This document shows positions 44,860-55,536 of a DNA stretch of 64,000 nucleotides, in pieces (the first letter of the stretch is position 1; every line of letters begins with the position of its first letter). This stretch comes from Volvox africanus. Taxonomy: Eukaryota > Chlorophyta > Chlorophyceae > Chlamydomonadales > Volvocaceae. The notes below the pieces were generated by a model. It did not search any database and was not told the origin of the DNA. It saw only the letters and a list, made by a program, of their open reading frames with translations. A program made the translations under genes and the position numbers. Location of the stretch: positions 186,001-250,000 of the forward strand of contig BSDZ01000042.1 in assembly GCA_030268105.1 (NCBI GenBank), given 5' to 3'.

Positions 44860-46060
44860 CTGAATTGATGAGAACAAGCTGCGGCTATGGGTTAATGCTT
44901 GAAAGCATCGCTTGAGTGTATTTGGGTTGTCAGCTTTCCTTTTCAGCTTACCCGTATTCGATTTGTTGCAATTATACTAAAAGTAGGGCCCTTAGGCGCA
45001 AATAACCCAGACTGGAAAACAACAACTGGCTTCATGTGTAATTGTAATCCAAGTGAAACAACTTGCTGTTAATTGGCCATCAAGAGTTTCAGGTCTTGCA
45101 GGAAGGAGTTACAGGGATTTGCTGGGTTCTGCCTGGAAAGTGTAAACAATAACTGAAAGGACGACCAAGGCGCAGGTGAGAGTTGCCCGTATAAATTTAC
45201 CGATTACAGTGACCTTACCCTTGCAGTTGATGTTGCATGCAGTTGTTGATGTTGCCTGAACGCTTCATGTTGTCACGCTCTTCTTGCATGACTGCTTCTA
45301 ATGTCTGATTGAGCTACTCCAATCATCCGCGGTGATGTCAGTTGCCGTAGCATTCGTAGCGGACACATTGCGAGGCATCCTCGGTGATTCATCAGAGCTT
45401 TCCGGGGTACTCATATTCGATTTCTAGTAATTATGCTGAAGCCAGGGCGCTTAGGCACCAAACGCCTTAGTCCGCCGTGCCGTTAGCAAGCTGCGTCTAA
45501 AATGGGAAAGATATAAAAGCTATATGACTCGTATTATAATAGCAGAAGTTGATTTATCATATCGAAATGGTCAATAAGGTATTCAGCATTTATAGGTTTG
45601 CGTGATGGACATGAAAGTCTCAGGCTATGAGCTTTATCACCAGCTTCGCATGATGCATACTTTCTTTGTAAACGAATTTATGATATTATTATTTTCTCGT
45701 CTTGGTTTTGGCATTTTCCATCTTTGTGGCAAACGCTAATGTTAATCGTACCGTCGTACCCCCAGGCAGCTTGGACAACTGAAGTAAGGAGAATCCTTCA
45801 AGGGTCAAGCCACCACGCATATTCTTTACTTTTTAGAAGTCCATTTTCCTCCTTGGTATATGGTTGCGTCGCGGCTGAGCTAAGCGATAACTGCGAACGC
45901 CTCCTGCATCCACTTTGGGAATAGTTTGCCGAGGGCAGAGAAAGAACTGTTTGCTTCAGTGCGGAAACATGCACGGCCGACGGTTGTACCCGGGGCCTCC
46001 CTCCTCACGCTGTCTTGCGCCTCCCGCGGTCCTTGATCCCCTCTCCCCTTCTTGCCCAGG
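44860..46060. other. Upstream side of the array; 5' exons unresolved
   Basis: On the minus strand a frame reading MSTPESSDESPRMPRNVSA begins at about 45414 and is followed, one base out of frame, by TLEAVMQEERDNMKRSGN up to a GTAAGG donor near 45209. These may be the 5' exons of the array gene, but the phases do not join cleanly to the exon at 44859. Two related segments near 44947 and 45411 (each with TATTCGATTT and CTTAGGC) point to a small old duplication. No plus-strand gene is supported. Confidence 0.3.
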
Positions 46061-47273
46061 TGTGCAACTACCACCCGCTCCCAAAAATGGGTCACTTATA
46101 TTTGGACCCTCATAAACACCAGTTGCGGTGCGGTCCGCCCGGCTACGTCCGGGTGGGTTATGCATGTATGTATGCATCCGGCATAGCGTACTCGAGTGAT
46201 GCACCAAATTCAGCAGCTCTTGAGCTTGCTCGCTAACGCACTGTTGTTTCCGTGCAAAGTGGCCCGCCTTGACGTTGAGTCGTTTTGAAGGCAGCACACG
46301 GATGTAATTGTGTGCCGGCAGCATGGGCCCGTCTTTTTGTTATTCCATTTAGCGCTTGCCAGCAGCGTGTATGACGGCTTCATTCGTTGTCATGTCCAAC
46401 AATTGGTGCGTGCTGCTCGCCTTTACAGCAGGCGATCCGTCAGGCTGGCTAAACCCTCAGCACACGGACGCCCATATCTCCATCTGGGTCGGCCTTAACA
46501 CCCTGGAGTGGAATTGATTGAGGGAGCCCTAGCGAAAAAATAAGAGTTCGGCGCCTCTGGCCGGCTTGGGCAGTGGCCGTGAGGTTGCAAGTAGACGTGT
46601 GGGTATCGGGGAATCAGATAGTGGGCAGATGGAGGACGATGTGTATGCATTGTAATTTGTCATCCTTGACACGCTGGCATTTGGGCCGCCTGGCATGGCT
46701 GTTTATGGCCCTTACCACAACTGGACCAGCACCGGCAGTGTGTTCATTGGTTTCGCAGGGTGGAAGCCATTACTTTGGTGGAAGATACGGTCCCAGATAT
46801 GATGATGATGATGATGTCATCCCACGTTCTGGGTCAGATCGAAGATCTGGGCGATTTGGAGCTCTACTTGAGCCGCTGAAGCGTCAGGGAGGGCTTGCTG
46901 ACCCACATGAGCATTTTGGGGAAACCGAAGGGGACACGAGCAATAAGGCCTACAGGAAACCACGCATAGGGATAAGGCCTATGGCACACGACGCCGAATA
47001 ACAACACCGACTGATTCGCATATCGGAATACGGACAAGGGAGATATTTGAGGGCGGACATGGAAGCACGCCCGACATGACCCATCCTCTTAGGGAAGCGG
47101 CTAAGATCCACGGCTGAACTAAACTGCCCATCATATTAAGCTGCCACCCTCCACTTCAACGTTGTGATGTCCATCATGCCCACGCCCCCTTCAGGAGGCA
47201 CTCAGCGGGGAGGAGGCGCCAGGAGGGGGGTCAGAGGTGCAGCTGGGCCATCAAACCAAGTCCCTCGTGACCT
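46061..47273 (+). CDS. Candidate exons of an unrecognised plus-strand gene
   Basis: Three stretches look like exons. 46061-46151 follows CTTGCCCAG and reads HLYLDPHKHQLRCGPPGYVR. From about 46761, after a TTCGCAG acceptor, the frame reads GGSHYFGGRYGPRYDDDDDV and then ALLEPLKRQGGLADPHEH; the Asp run is an ATG/GAT microsatellite. 47195-47273 lies between CTTCAG and GTAAGT and reads EALSGEEAPGGGSEVQLGHQ. They are separated by apparent introns and may belong with the LRR exons downstream. No family is recognised for these parts and the joining is not proved. Confidence 0.35.
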
Positions 47274-47955
47274 GTAAGTTGGGATGGATAAGAGGGCGGC
47301 GCTTTTTAGTGCAGTGTATAGATATTCGGCTGCCATGCATGTATAGATACGCAGCGCTAGATAAGGCCCATCAAGAGTCGGGCCGGTTGGGGCTTTACCA
47401 CGCAGGAATTCTGATTTTAAAATGAAGTTAACAGCATGAATTATATGATACGCGTGTTATCCATAATGGGGTAAATTACAATGAAGGAAATGGATGTTAG
47501 CATTTGTGATAAGCGTGTAATCGCTCGCTTGTCCTTTCCCCTGTCTCTCACGCAATGCTAGATGCGTTCCACTTAGTCTCTTGCGATTCAGCGAGTAGTA
47601 GCAGGTGGTTCACACAGGTACCCACCACGCACACATATATGCGTCCACCCAAACGAAAACTTTAAACTGAATGCACCCACGCACGCCGAATTATTTGTAC
47701 ACCCTGCCTTCTTCACAACCTGCTGCTATCATGCGGTACCTCCCGTTATGGGTTCCATATCGTTTTCGTTCTCTTCTTTCTCTTTCCTACCCGTCCCGTG
47801 CATGATCAGCAACGACGATGAGGTTTTTGAAGCCCCCGATGTACGGGTCCTGTTGGAAGACGATGACGACGAGGGTAGCGGTTTTTTCCTGGCGTTCGGT
47901 GAGTCGGTTTTCGGTTTTCGGCCGAGACGCATCGACCGCAGCAACGTCCACTGAT

Positions 47956-48083
47956 ATGTTCGGTCGCAAGCGACGGCGGTACTCTGATGGAGGCAACGAT
48001 AGCGCCAGTGAGGCAAACAATTCGCTGCTGGCGGTAACCGATCAGCAGCGGGAGCAACTGGCGGCGCCGGATGGAGGTGAGGA
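47956..48083 (+). CDS. Candidate basic N-terminal exon (MFGRKRRR)
   Basis: A plus-strand frame from an ATG reads MFGRKRRRYSDGGNDS then Ser/Glu/Gln-rich sequence ending AAPDGG at a GTGAGG donor. The basic start could be a nuclear signal. The same frame is open upstream, so the ATG may not be the start. It lies about 0.75 kb before the first clear LRR exon on the same strand. Confidence 0.3.
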
Positions 48084-48561
48084 CGCGAGCAATAACAATA
48101 TATCGTTAAAATCGATTACAGCACTGCATGCGCGCAAGACGACGCTAATGCGACTGGCGAAGCCGGCCAGCGGAAGCGGAAACAGAGGGAGCGCGAGAGA
48201 CCACGTCGACGTCGTCGCACAGGCGGTCGTGTCACCCTGGACAACCTTGGGGAGGCCCTGGTGAGCCACACGGAGCCCTGGTCCGCTTCGAGCGCGGACG
48301 ATGATACCGAGATGTCAGTGGTAGCCATACGCTAGTTGAGGGCTTTCTGTACGCTTTGACAGCGGATCCTGAGTGCTTTATCTCTTGCTCACGTCACGTT
48401 GCAGTGTCGGCAATCTCCTCCTTGTGCCCGGGCCCCCTTACTTGTCCGGGTATCGGCGCTGGCGTACACTTATCGCTACTGCATCCGTGAGCAGCCGAGC
48501 GGCGGCAACGAACTTCAGGATTTTTACGCAGCGTCGTAGCCGTACGACAAGTTGTTGCGGA

Positions 48562-48621
48562 CGTTCAGGTAAGATTCTCATGTGTGACATTCTCAGGGGC
48601 CTTAAGGATAGGGTTTCAGGG
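48562..48621 (+). repeat. 60-bp perfect direct repeat, copy A
   Basis: CGTTCAGGTAAGATTCTCAT followed by 40 further identical bases recurs at 51063-51122. The copy contains a CAG|GTAAGA donor, so a splice site and the first part of its intron have been copied. Confidence 0.9.
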
Positions 48622-48827
48622 TTGTATGCATGTACATGTTGTGAAGCCCGGAAGCGCAGGAGTATGGGAACTGCGGGGATAGGAACTGGATCACGGGGCC
48701 GCATAACCCCCTTACTCCTCTCTTCCCCCCCCCCCCGAGACACACACACACACACACAATGGGTGGGTGGGGAAGGGTAAAGCGGGGTTTCACTCTCAGC
48801 CTCTTCTCCACCGTTCTTCCGTCTCAG

Positions 48828-49399
48828 CCCGTGCCAGGCTGTCTATGTGGCGGATGTGTGGCACAATGGCTGGAGTTCCGTACCGGCCGAGGTGCTCAAA
48901 CTGGATGGCCTGGTGGTATTTAATGCGTCCGGCAACGACATTGAGACGTTAGCAGAGGGTGAGAGAAGTCTCTTCTTTTGGCAGTTTGGGGTCCGCCACT
49001 CCCCATTATGTGCACCCTCATCCTCCTGCTGCGGCACATCCACAAATTCACACACACAGGATGCTGGTGGTGGGTGCTGAACCTGGGAAAACCACTGATT
49101 TCGGAGAAGTCGGCATGGGAGACTGGATGAGGGTGCCCCGAAACACCGGGGAAGGTAGGGACTGCCAGGTTAGTGGCCACGGGTGATGTACCCCCCTATC
49201 CTACACACACAGGTGCCTCCTTTCGATCAGCGCTCATCCTGAGGCCCGAATGATGACAGTCCCTCGGACTGTATCCCTCGGACCTGTATGCGGTACCCTT
49301 TCCCGTCCTGCCCCGCAGGCATCACCCCCCAGCATCTGGGTGTGCTCAACCTCTCCTTCAACCGCCTGGCCAGTCTGCCCCCCGCGCTGGGGGGTTCTG
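48828..49399 (+). CDS. LRR protein, two exons of a plus-strand gene
   Basis: Exon 48828-48958 (CGTCTCAG acceptor, GTGAGA donor, phase 2 to 1) reads VYVADVWHNGWSSVPAEVLK and then LDGLVVFNASGNDIETLAE. Exon 49319 onward (CCGCAG acceptor, phase 1 start) reads ITPQHLGVLNLSFNRLASLP and PALG. The LxxLxLSxNxLxxLP pattern is that of intracellular leucine-rich repeat proteins such as the LRRC40 or Ras-group type; the family is not pinned down. The second exon's donor is unclear: the frame stays open to 49515 through Ser/Asp/Glu-rich sequence. A phase-2 donor at 48568 fits the first exon and would add DKLLRTF upstream. Confidence 0.6.
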
Positions 49400-49515
49400 A
49401 GGGATCCTGGGGGATCACGGGGGGGTCCACCGTTCGGTCGGCGAATGATAGTGATACCTTGGCGATGGAAGAGGAGGACGCAGAGCGGGCTGAGGGAAGC
49501 GGCGCCGTTCTGTAG

Positions 49516-49585
49516 GTGCGTGCGTGTGCATGTGTGTGTGTGTGTGTGCATGTGTGTGTGTGTGTGCGTGTGTGTGTGTGCATGG
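49516..49585. repeat. (TG)n microsatellite
   Basis: Interrupted TG/CATG tract of about 70 bp, probably in an intron of the plus-strand LRR gene. A similar CA run preceded by a poly-C tract lies at 48726-48760. Confidence 0.9.
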
Positions 49586-49759
49586 GTGCGCGCCTCTGTG
49601 GGCTATTGTGGCTGCGAGTCGCTTTGGATGGGAATTCATCCTGCTGTTCGCATGCTAGCGCGACGTACGCTCCCGCCATTGTTTTACGAAGGCCCACCCT
49701 CCATTGCCCATTCCAGGCATCCACGCAAAAGAGATGATGGATTAAGAAACGTTCAAGTT

Positions 49760-49869
49760 AGATACTGGAAGTGTTGCGAGAAGGGCAGTTATTCAACATG
49801 ACGAGGGATCTAGCGGCTACACGTCCGGCGCCTAATCTTCCCGGGGCCCCCTGCCTCCTGCTGCGATAC
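49760..49869 (+). CDS. Candidate exon (ILEVLREGQLF...)
   Basis: Between a CAAGTTAG acceptor and a GTACGT donor the plus strand reads ILEVLREGQLFNMTRDLA and then APNLPGAPCLLLRY. It may continue the LRR gene, but no repeat pattern is visible here. Confidence 0.35.
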
Positions 49870-50306
49870 GGTACGTCGCGCTGTCTGTCCCTGGCTTCCT
49901 GGTGGATTGGCCATGAAGGCCCTGACGCGGACGGACGGTGCTTTAGGCCCCATGCTTCCTCTGCGTGTTCGCTGCGGCTGTATGCCTTCTGTGGTGGTTG
50001 TTAGTGGTTAGATGTAATACCTTATAACTTGAAAGCATGTGATGGAGTGTTGGATGGCTGGGCAGATTTTACCGAAACGTCGTGGAGGGCGTGGAGGCAT
50101 GATCATAGCGTTATAGCGTTGGAGCTGCCGTACAAGCACATATTGGCGCGAATTACGATCGAAAAGATATGTTTCCCCACTGAATGTCCCTGGGGATGTT
50201 ATCCTTTGTGTACCATAAGCCTTCCTAAGCTTTGTGATCCCACAACAGTGTATTTTACCTAAGTGTGAGTGTACCTGAATCCCCCCACGGCATGGTAACC
50301 TGTCAG

Positions 50307-50656
50307 GTCCCATCTGTGGCGGATACCGCCGTGATGGATGTCACGGGATGTGGAAACGCTTCCTGGCAGCTCTGTACAACGGAAGTGGTGATGTTGGGTT
50401 TGGTGGTAAGGATGGGGCTACATCTGGTCACGCTGACCATACCAGGGTGTCAGCATCGGTACCCGGGGTAGAGTCGATCATAAGCAGGACCGAGTTTGAC
50501 TCCGGCAGCGCCTTGGACTGGAATGGGAAGCAGAACCCGCCCCCAACTTGGGTTCAAAGCGGGGACTTGCGGCTGGCGGGGGCGTGGGGCTGCGTGGGAG
50601 CGAGCTTTATGGCGGAGGAGAGAGGCGTGCCGTTGATGCGAGTAGCGGATTTCCAG
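50307..50656 (+). CDS. Candidate Gly/Ser-rich exon
   Basis: A 350-nt open exon between a CTGTCAG acceptor and a GTATGT donor, phase 1 start and phase 0 end. It includes CGGYRRDGCHGMWKRFLAAL, a Gly/Asp-rich stretch, FDSGSALDWNGKQNPPPTW and ERGVPLMRVADFQ. Open length, splice borders and composition favour coding. The family is not recognised; it could be the 3' part of the LRR gene or a separate gene. Confidence 0.4.
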
Positions 50657-51062
50657 GTATGTGCAAGATTGCGCTGGTTGTTGCAAAAAGGTAGGGGTTT
50701 GGATAAAACAATCTGCACAGTCAAAGGCCATTGCCTATTTAAAAGCATTATGTTGGGCACGAGGGACGGTTTGGTCGTTTATATATACCGCGGTATTTGG
50801 TGGCAGAGAAAATTCGGGTTCTTTTAGAAGCGCATGTCCCAGGCTTCGGGGTCAAGCCCCAGGGTACTTCTTATGAACCTCGAAATCTTGAAATACTCCA
50901 GGCATGTGACGCAGCAAAAGGCTCCCTATAGTCTGGGTGTTCAAGGACGGTGCTAGGTACGAGAACAGAGAAGTAGTAGAGTAAGCGACTTCGGTTGCTA
51001 CCAGTTCGCGCGGGACGATCTCACTGACTGAGCCATCGCATCCTTTGTTTTGTTAGTTATGG

Positions 51063-51122
51063 CGTTCAGGTAAGATTCTCATGTGTGACATTCTCAGGGG
51101 CCTTAAGGATAGGGTTTCAGGG
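51063..51122 (+). repeat. 60-bp perfect direct repeat, copy B
   Basis: Second copy of the 48562-48621 sequence, 2,501 bp away in the same orientation. Flanks differ completely on both sides. Confidence 0.9.
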
Positions 51123-52230
51123 AGAAACGACTTTGAAGAGACAACGGCAGTCTGCCTGCATGCTCCAAGTGAGTGCCATACTTCTACTATGCCTGATTAA
51201 GGCCGAATTCAACCAACGTCGTTCTGTGGATTCGCTTGGATTGCAGGATCGAGCAAGCGCGCGGCTTAAAAGTTTGCTCCCCCGGGTTGGCCGTGTGAAG
51301 CTACATATGGCGGTCAACAGGGACGCTACCTGCCAGGTCGTAGCAGCCATGCCTTTGGGAAGGCGTTGTTTGCGCATGTACGTAATGCTAAAACGGCATC
51401 ATCCTCTGTGATCTTTCAGTCATCGGTTTAAGGTCAGCACGTTACGTGATGATATGGTGCTAGACGGCAAAATATCAAATGTGTATCATAACAGGCGGCC
51501 GTCGAAATGAAAATTTTCGCAGTGGACTTTCGCAGGCGAACGTGCGGCATAGAGCGTTGTTTCTATTGCCTAAATTTAGGTCTGTTACAACTTTCCATAC
51601 TTTCAATGGGATTTACGACATGGTCCGATGTGATGGATTGGTATAGACCTCCTTTTAAATTAATTTCGCTTCGCGTGCGGCTGAACAGAAAATGTGTCGG
51701 ATGATCATCTTTTCATTATCCATGAATAACGCCGTTTAATACGTTCACTGAGCACGATATTACCTTTTTGAGCTTTGCGATCATCTCCCACATCCTGGGC
51801 GCAATGATGATGTAACACTTAATAACCCTATTCACTCCAACTTGAGCTAAATGAACGTTAACATCATTGTTATTACATGGTGAGCTGTTGGCTGCAGGAG
51901 GCGGTGTTGGCGGTATGAATCTTGCCAATACATTATTACTGTGCTTCATTTGGGCTGGATTGACCTATCTTCATAACATCATATGTCAGCGCCTAGGGAT
52001 TAGAGCACACGGGTGAGTCACGGGGTGTCGGCGTCTCGATGGTGGCTCTGTAATCTTCAGGGACGAAGATGTAATGCGTTTGATATCGTCTTGATTATTA
52101 GATTCAGTATACATATGCCTGTTGTCCTCTTTATCGTTATGTCTGTGATGGGATGCTGCTAATTTCGTGCTCTTCGCCGCAGATGTAAGCGCTTAATACA
52201 TGTCCTTATCAACGACAATATTATGAGGAT
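51123..52230. other. No supported gene
   Basis: A + frame of 108 codons (51085-51411) and shorter frames lack domains or splice context. Nothing else recognised. Confidence 0.4.
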
Positions 52231-52236
52231 CATTTA

Positions 52237-53631
52237 GACGTTGCAGCAGCAGCACAGCCCGTTGTTCCGGCCTCGCCATCAACATGCCACGTGCCAGCGC
52301 TGGGTGGCGCGCATGGCACTATGATCTGCAGCTACATCAGTAGTAGTACTTGCTGTCTGGTCGATGAGCGCGGCGATATGGGCTCCACGTGCAGCACCGG
52401 GGGCAGCGCCTCCAGCAGTCAAGGCAGCTCACACGCCGACAGTGATAGAGACAGCGACGGCAGGTGCTTTCCCAGTAGTTCAGACTGGAGCGACGATGAC
52501 CGACTTGCAGGCGGTTATGAGCCGTGCAGCCTTCATAGCCCGCATAGCATTCATACTCCGTCTTTTATGATACTGGACCCACCCCGTGGGCAGCTCCGGC
52601 CAGCGGGCCGCCTGTCAAGGCGCTCTGCTCTTTCACAGCCGAAGGCAGCCTGTGAAGGTCGTTGAAAGGCCAAGAGTGTGACGTTTCAAACAAGCGGCGC
52701 AATTATCTGTTCTGCGGCTACTGTGGAAGTGCTGGTTTTGATGGATGCAGGCACGCCCCCTCTTCCGGTCACGCCAGCTTACTTTGCGTCATGTTGCATT
52801 TCGGGCGGTGCAATAGCTCCAGCGCCCATCGCTAATGCTGATTTGGCACAGGCAGTGGAAACGGACGCTTCCATTAGCGATGCATCTGGCTGTTTCCCCT
52901 CCAGCTCTTTCATCACATCCTTTGTGGGCAATACTCCTTTTCCAACGGTAGCGCCGAAGTCTGGCCAACCTGTCGGCGGACATGTTAAGCAGAAGTACCG
53001 TCTTGTATCTCCATTATTCTGGCTTATCCCTCCCGTGGCAGCTTTCAGCTCAGAGGGTGGTTTGTTATGCACGGATTCAGTTCACGCTTTGGCGCTGGCT
53101 CGTGCCGCGGCTGGTCGCCGACGGATGATGGCCGCGCTGGAGGAAGCGAGGAGACGCTTTTCCCATCTGAGTCGCAGTAAGCTGCCGAACAGCTGGCCGT
53201 CTACAGCGCCCAGCATCTCCACCGCCGCACAGGAGCTCCAGTTTCAGCGTCAAGGCTCCAGCAGAGAGGGGGCCACTGGTTCACGCTGCCTGGATGAGGG
53301 GAGCGAGATGCAGCGCCCCATGGTGGCGCCGCCTGCCAGGCTATTGCCAAATTTGCCGCTCGCACCTCGAGACGTGGGCATTTTGTCAGTGGGGTATGCC
53401 GCAAGCATTGCTGTGGTGCCCTGTGAAGCTTCAAAAAGTGTTTCGAAGGTGCCCGAGACGCAGCAGGGCCGCGCTGGGGAGTATGGCCGGGGGAATCAGG
53501 AGGGCCAGTATGAAATGGGCGGGCGAGATGGCGGGGACAGTGACGGCCGGCAATGCGCTAACGCTGCCACGGTAGGAAGTGCACACATGGTTGAGAGCTT
53601 GGTTGGGGGGGGGTTGGGGATGTCCCCTTAA
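52237..53631 (+). CDS. Long Ser/Ala-rich coding region with one in-frame TGA
   Basis: Two long frames lie in the same phase, separated only by TGA at 52663-52665. The first (from about 52237, or GTG 52291) is Ser/Asp-rich with GGSASSSQGSSHADSDRDSD and SSSDWSDDDRLAGGYE. The second runs to 53631 and includes ALALARAAAGRRRMMAALEE followed by ARRRFSHLSRSKLP, a probable basic helix. Over 1.3 kb in one phase is unlikely by chance in this sequence, so the TGA may be a recent mutation, a sequencing error, or lie within a short unrecognised intron. The second part probably ends at a donor before 53631 and joins the exon at 53868. Function is unknown. Confidence 0.45.
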
Positions 53632-53867
53632 GCGTCTGGGCGGTCTGGATGGGGTGGTCACTTTGCGAGGTGGTAGCTTCGTCGCCCTCAACCAAACTTG
53701 ACATAATTCCCGTTTTATTTCTGCCCTGCTCTGCATTGCCTTACCCCTACAGTTGCCTTTTACCGTTCCACACACACACGCACGCGACTTCTATTGCAGC
53801 TAGGTAATTACGTATACGGGGTACACATCCCCGCACATCCGCCGCCCACCCCTCTCCGTTACCGCAG

Positions 53868-54026
53868 ATCTCCTATCTCCAAAGCTACCGCATCTTGGGA
53901 ACCGCCAAGCTGAGCTGCGAGTCCGGATGCGCCTGCGAGGCCACGACTCTGAACGCCTACGACCCCAGACCCGTGTCCGTAGCTATCCCATCTGACATCA
54001 AGGCAGATTTGAAATTGCGGCGATGA
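53868..54026 (+). CDS. C-terminal exon with SYxxxGxAxxxCxxGCxC motif
   Basis: A 53-codon terminal exon after a TACCGCAG acceptor, ending in TGA. It reads ISYLQSYRILGTAKLSCESG followed by CACEATTLNAYDPRPVSVAI. The LxSYxxxGxAxxxCxxGCxCE spacing with clustered cysteines resembles a conserved C-terminal beta-rich segment that I recall from plant and algal proteins of uncertain function, so a folded disulphide-bonded or metal-binding element is likely. It probably ends the gene whose long exon lies at 52237-53631, since the strand matches and the gap is only 240 bp. The family name is not given because I cannot confirm it. Confidence 0.6.
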   Translation: MSYLQSYRILGTAKLSCESGCACEATTLNAYDPRPVSVAIPSDIKADLKLRR

Positions 54027-55536
54027 TGGCGGGGGGACTACTGCCCCAGGTTGAAGGGTGTTTCGTCAAGGCCCGCAGCGTATGCAGAGCAGTCCTGTAT
54101 CTGTGTGTATTTGCTTACGGTGCTTTTTGCGAAGATGAATCAAATAGGGGTGGTGTGGTGCATGTGAGGTGGAGTTAGGGTGTTAGGTCTTTGGCTGATC
54201 ATAACCTGCGCAATATAGAATTCTGCACACACAGAGTGGCCATGGGGCCATGGTAGATGGCTGGTGCCACCGTGGAATGAGGCCTAGGTCTCTTAGCTGC
54301 AGATATGGGTAGCCTGGAAGGCTTCCTTCCCAGTATTCCGTCCATCCTGTTCAGGGTGATACCGTGGTTGTGGGGTGCGGTGTTTGTCGCACCTTCACCG
54401 ACCACTGGCAAACGGGCATATCCCGGCGGACGGGGACCAGGTGCCGTTCTTAAGGCTTGTGTTGGGCACGAGGCATGTGGGACACACGGTAGTGCATGGC
54501 ACTGGATGGTGGAGCCGTCGGTGCGGTGAAAGCGGGTATGGTTGCTAACGTGGGAAGTATCCCTGATGCTGTACTCACAATGATGTGTAACGCACTCATG
54601 CTTTCACACATGCGCCCTTTGTTATCCTTGTGTAGTCGTGTGGGGGATACCGCCGCACCCGGTACAGGTCAAGCATGGACCGTGAATGCAGCTCACCGCA
54701 GCCCTCACTTACCACCATTCATTCCACAAAAACACCGCAGCAGCTTATGTCTTAGTAAGAACGTTAAACGTTGAAAGTCATGATGATAGGCTTTAATTGA
54801 CATGAATTGCGGTCGTACAAAATTAGGTGATCGTACTACTGTACATAGGCAGTATCAAAACTGTAGCGCGCGTTTTGTGTTGTACGGCTACTGAGCCATA
54901 ACCTGCCGCCACACCCTTCCTTTCCACGAGTCCGTTTCTCTGGGACCAGCGATTCTTCTGGTTATTCTGTTAATAAAATGGTTGATCTACGTAATGTATT
55001 ATTTGCAGTTTATTTCTGGGGATAAGCAAGATTGATCAGCAGGCTGACTGTGGGGGTGAACCACTGGCAGCCATGATAGATTTCCTGCTAGGAATTCTAT
55101 GCAGGGCTGACCGGTTAATATTTATCACTAAGTATGCACTTGCCGATGTTAGAACGGTAGATAGATGTATCTTGACAATATAATGGGCTGCTGCGTGGAG
55201 CAGGCATGGCGTTACAAGGAGCGCATTTAACCTTTATGGGGAGCCGTTACATACTGCCAGCCGATGCAAGCAAGGGCTTGGCAACTAACAATTTCGATCG
55301 ACAAAAGCCCCATAACAAGATATAAGATATATTGATATAGTTGCCTCAGCGTCTTATCTATCATCTATGGTGGCCCTCAGATTGCCGGCAGCAGCACAGC
55401 TGTCAAGTGCTTGCGAAGTCTCTCCGGCAACCCGTGCACTGAGAGGTACGCTTGAGATCCGCCTTATTGGGGCTCATGGCCTCCAGGACAGCAGTCATCT
55501 CAGCATCCGAGATGGAGGAGGGAAGCCCCAATCCCA

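Larger units (their letters stand above)
32340..44860 (-). repeat. Tandem array of 543-bp and 659-bp exon-intron units (22 units)
   Basis: Fifteen short (543-bp) units, six long (659-bp) units and one diverged end unit, all head to tail. In the leftmost short unit the minus strand shows micro-exon B' (32800-32778, 23 nt), core exon C (32702-32552, 151 nt) and exon B (32474-32437, 38 nt), each flanked by AG and GT (donors GTACGT, GTAAGT, GTACGT; introns of 75-77 nt). C encodes a Thr/Ala-rich stretch (TATAFTTATTATDAKTANTA) ending in PPCPPPQPSWPPT. B and B' and their following introns are recognisably homologous. The long units have 116 extra bp, a C/T-rich insert within the core region. Each unit ends in the same G/A-rich tail as the 164-bp units, so the two arrays share ancestry. 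Confidence 0.92.

Noticed and set aside
28290..44860. CRISPR array
   Set aside because: Units are 164-659 bp with no unique spacers, no cas genes, and an intron-rich eukaryotic context.
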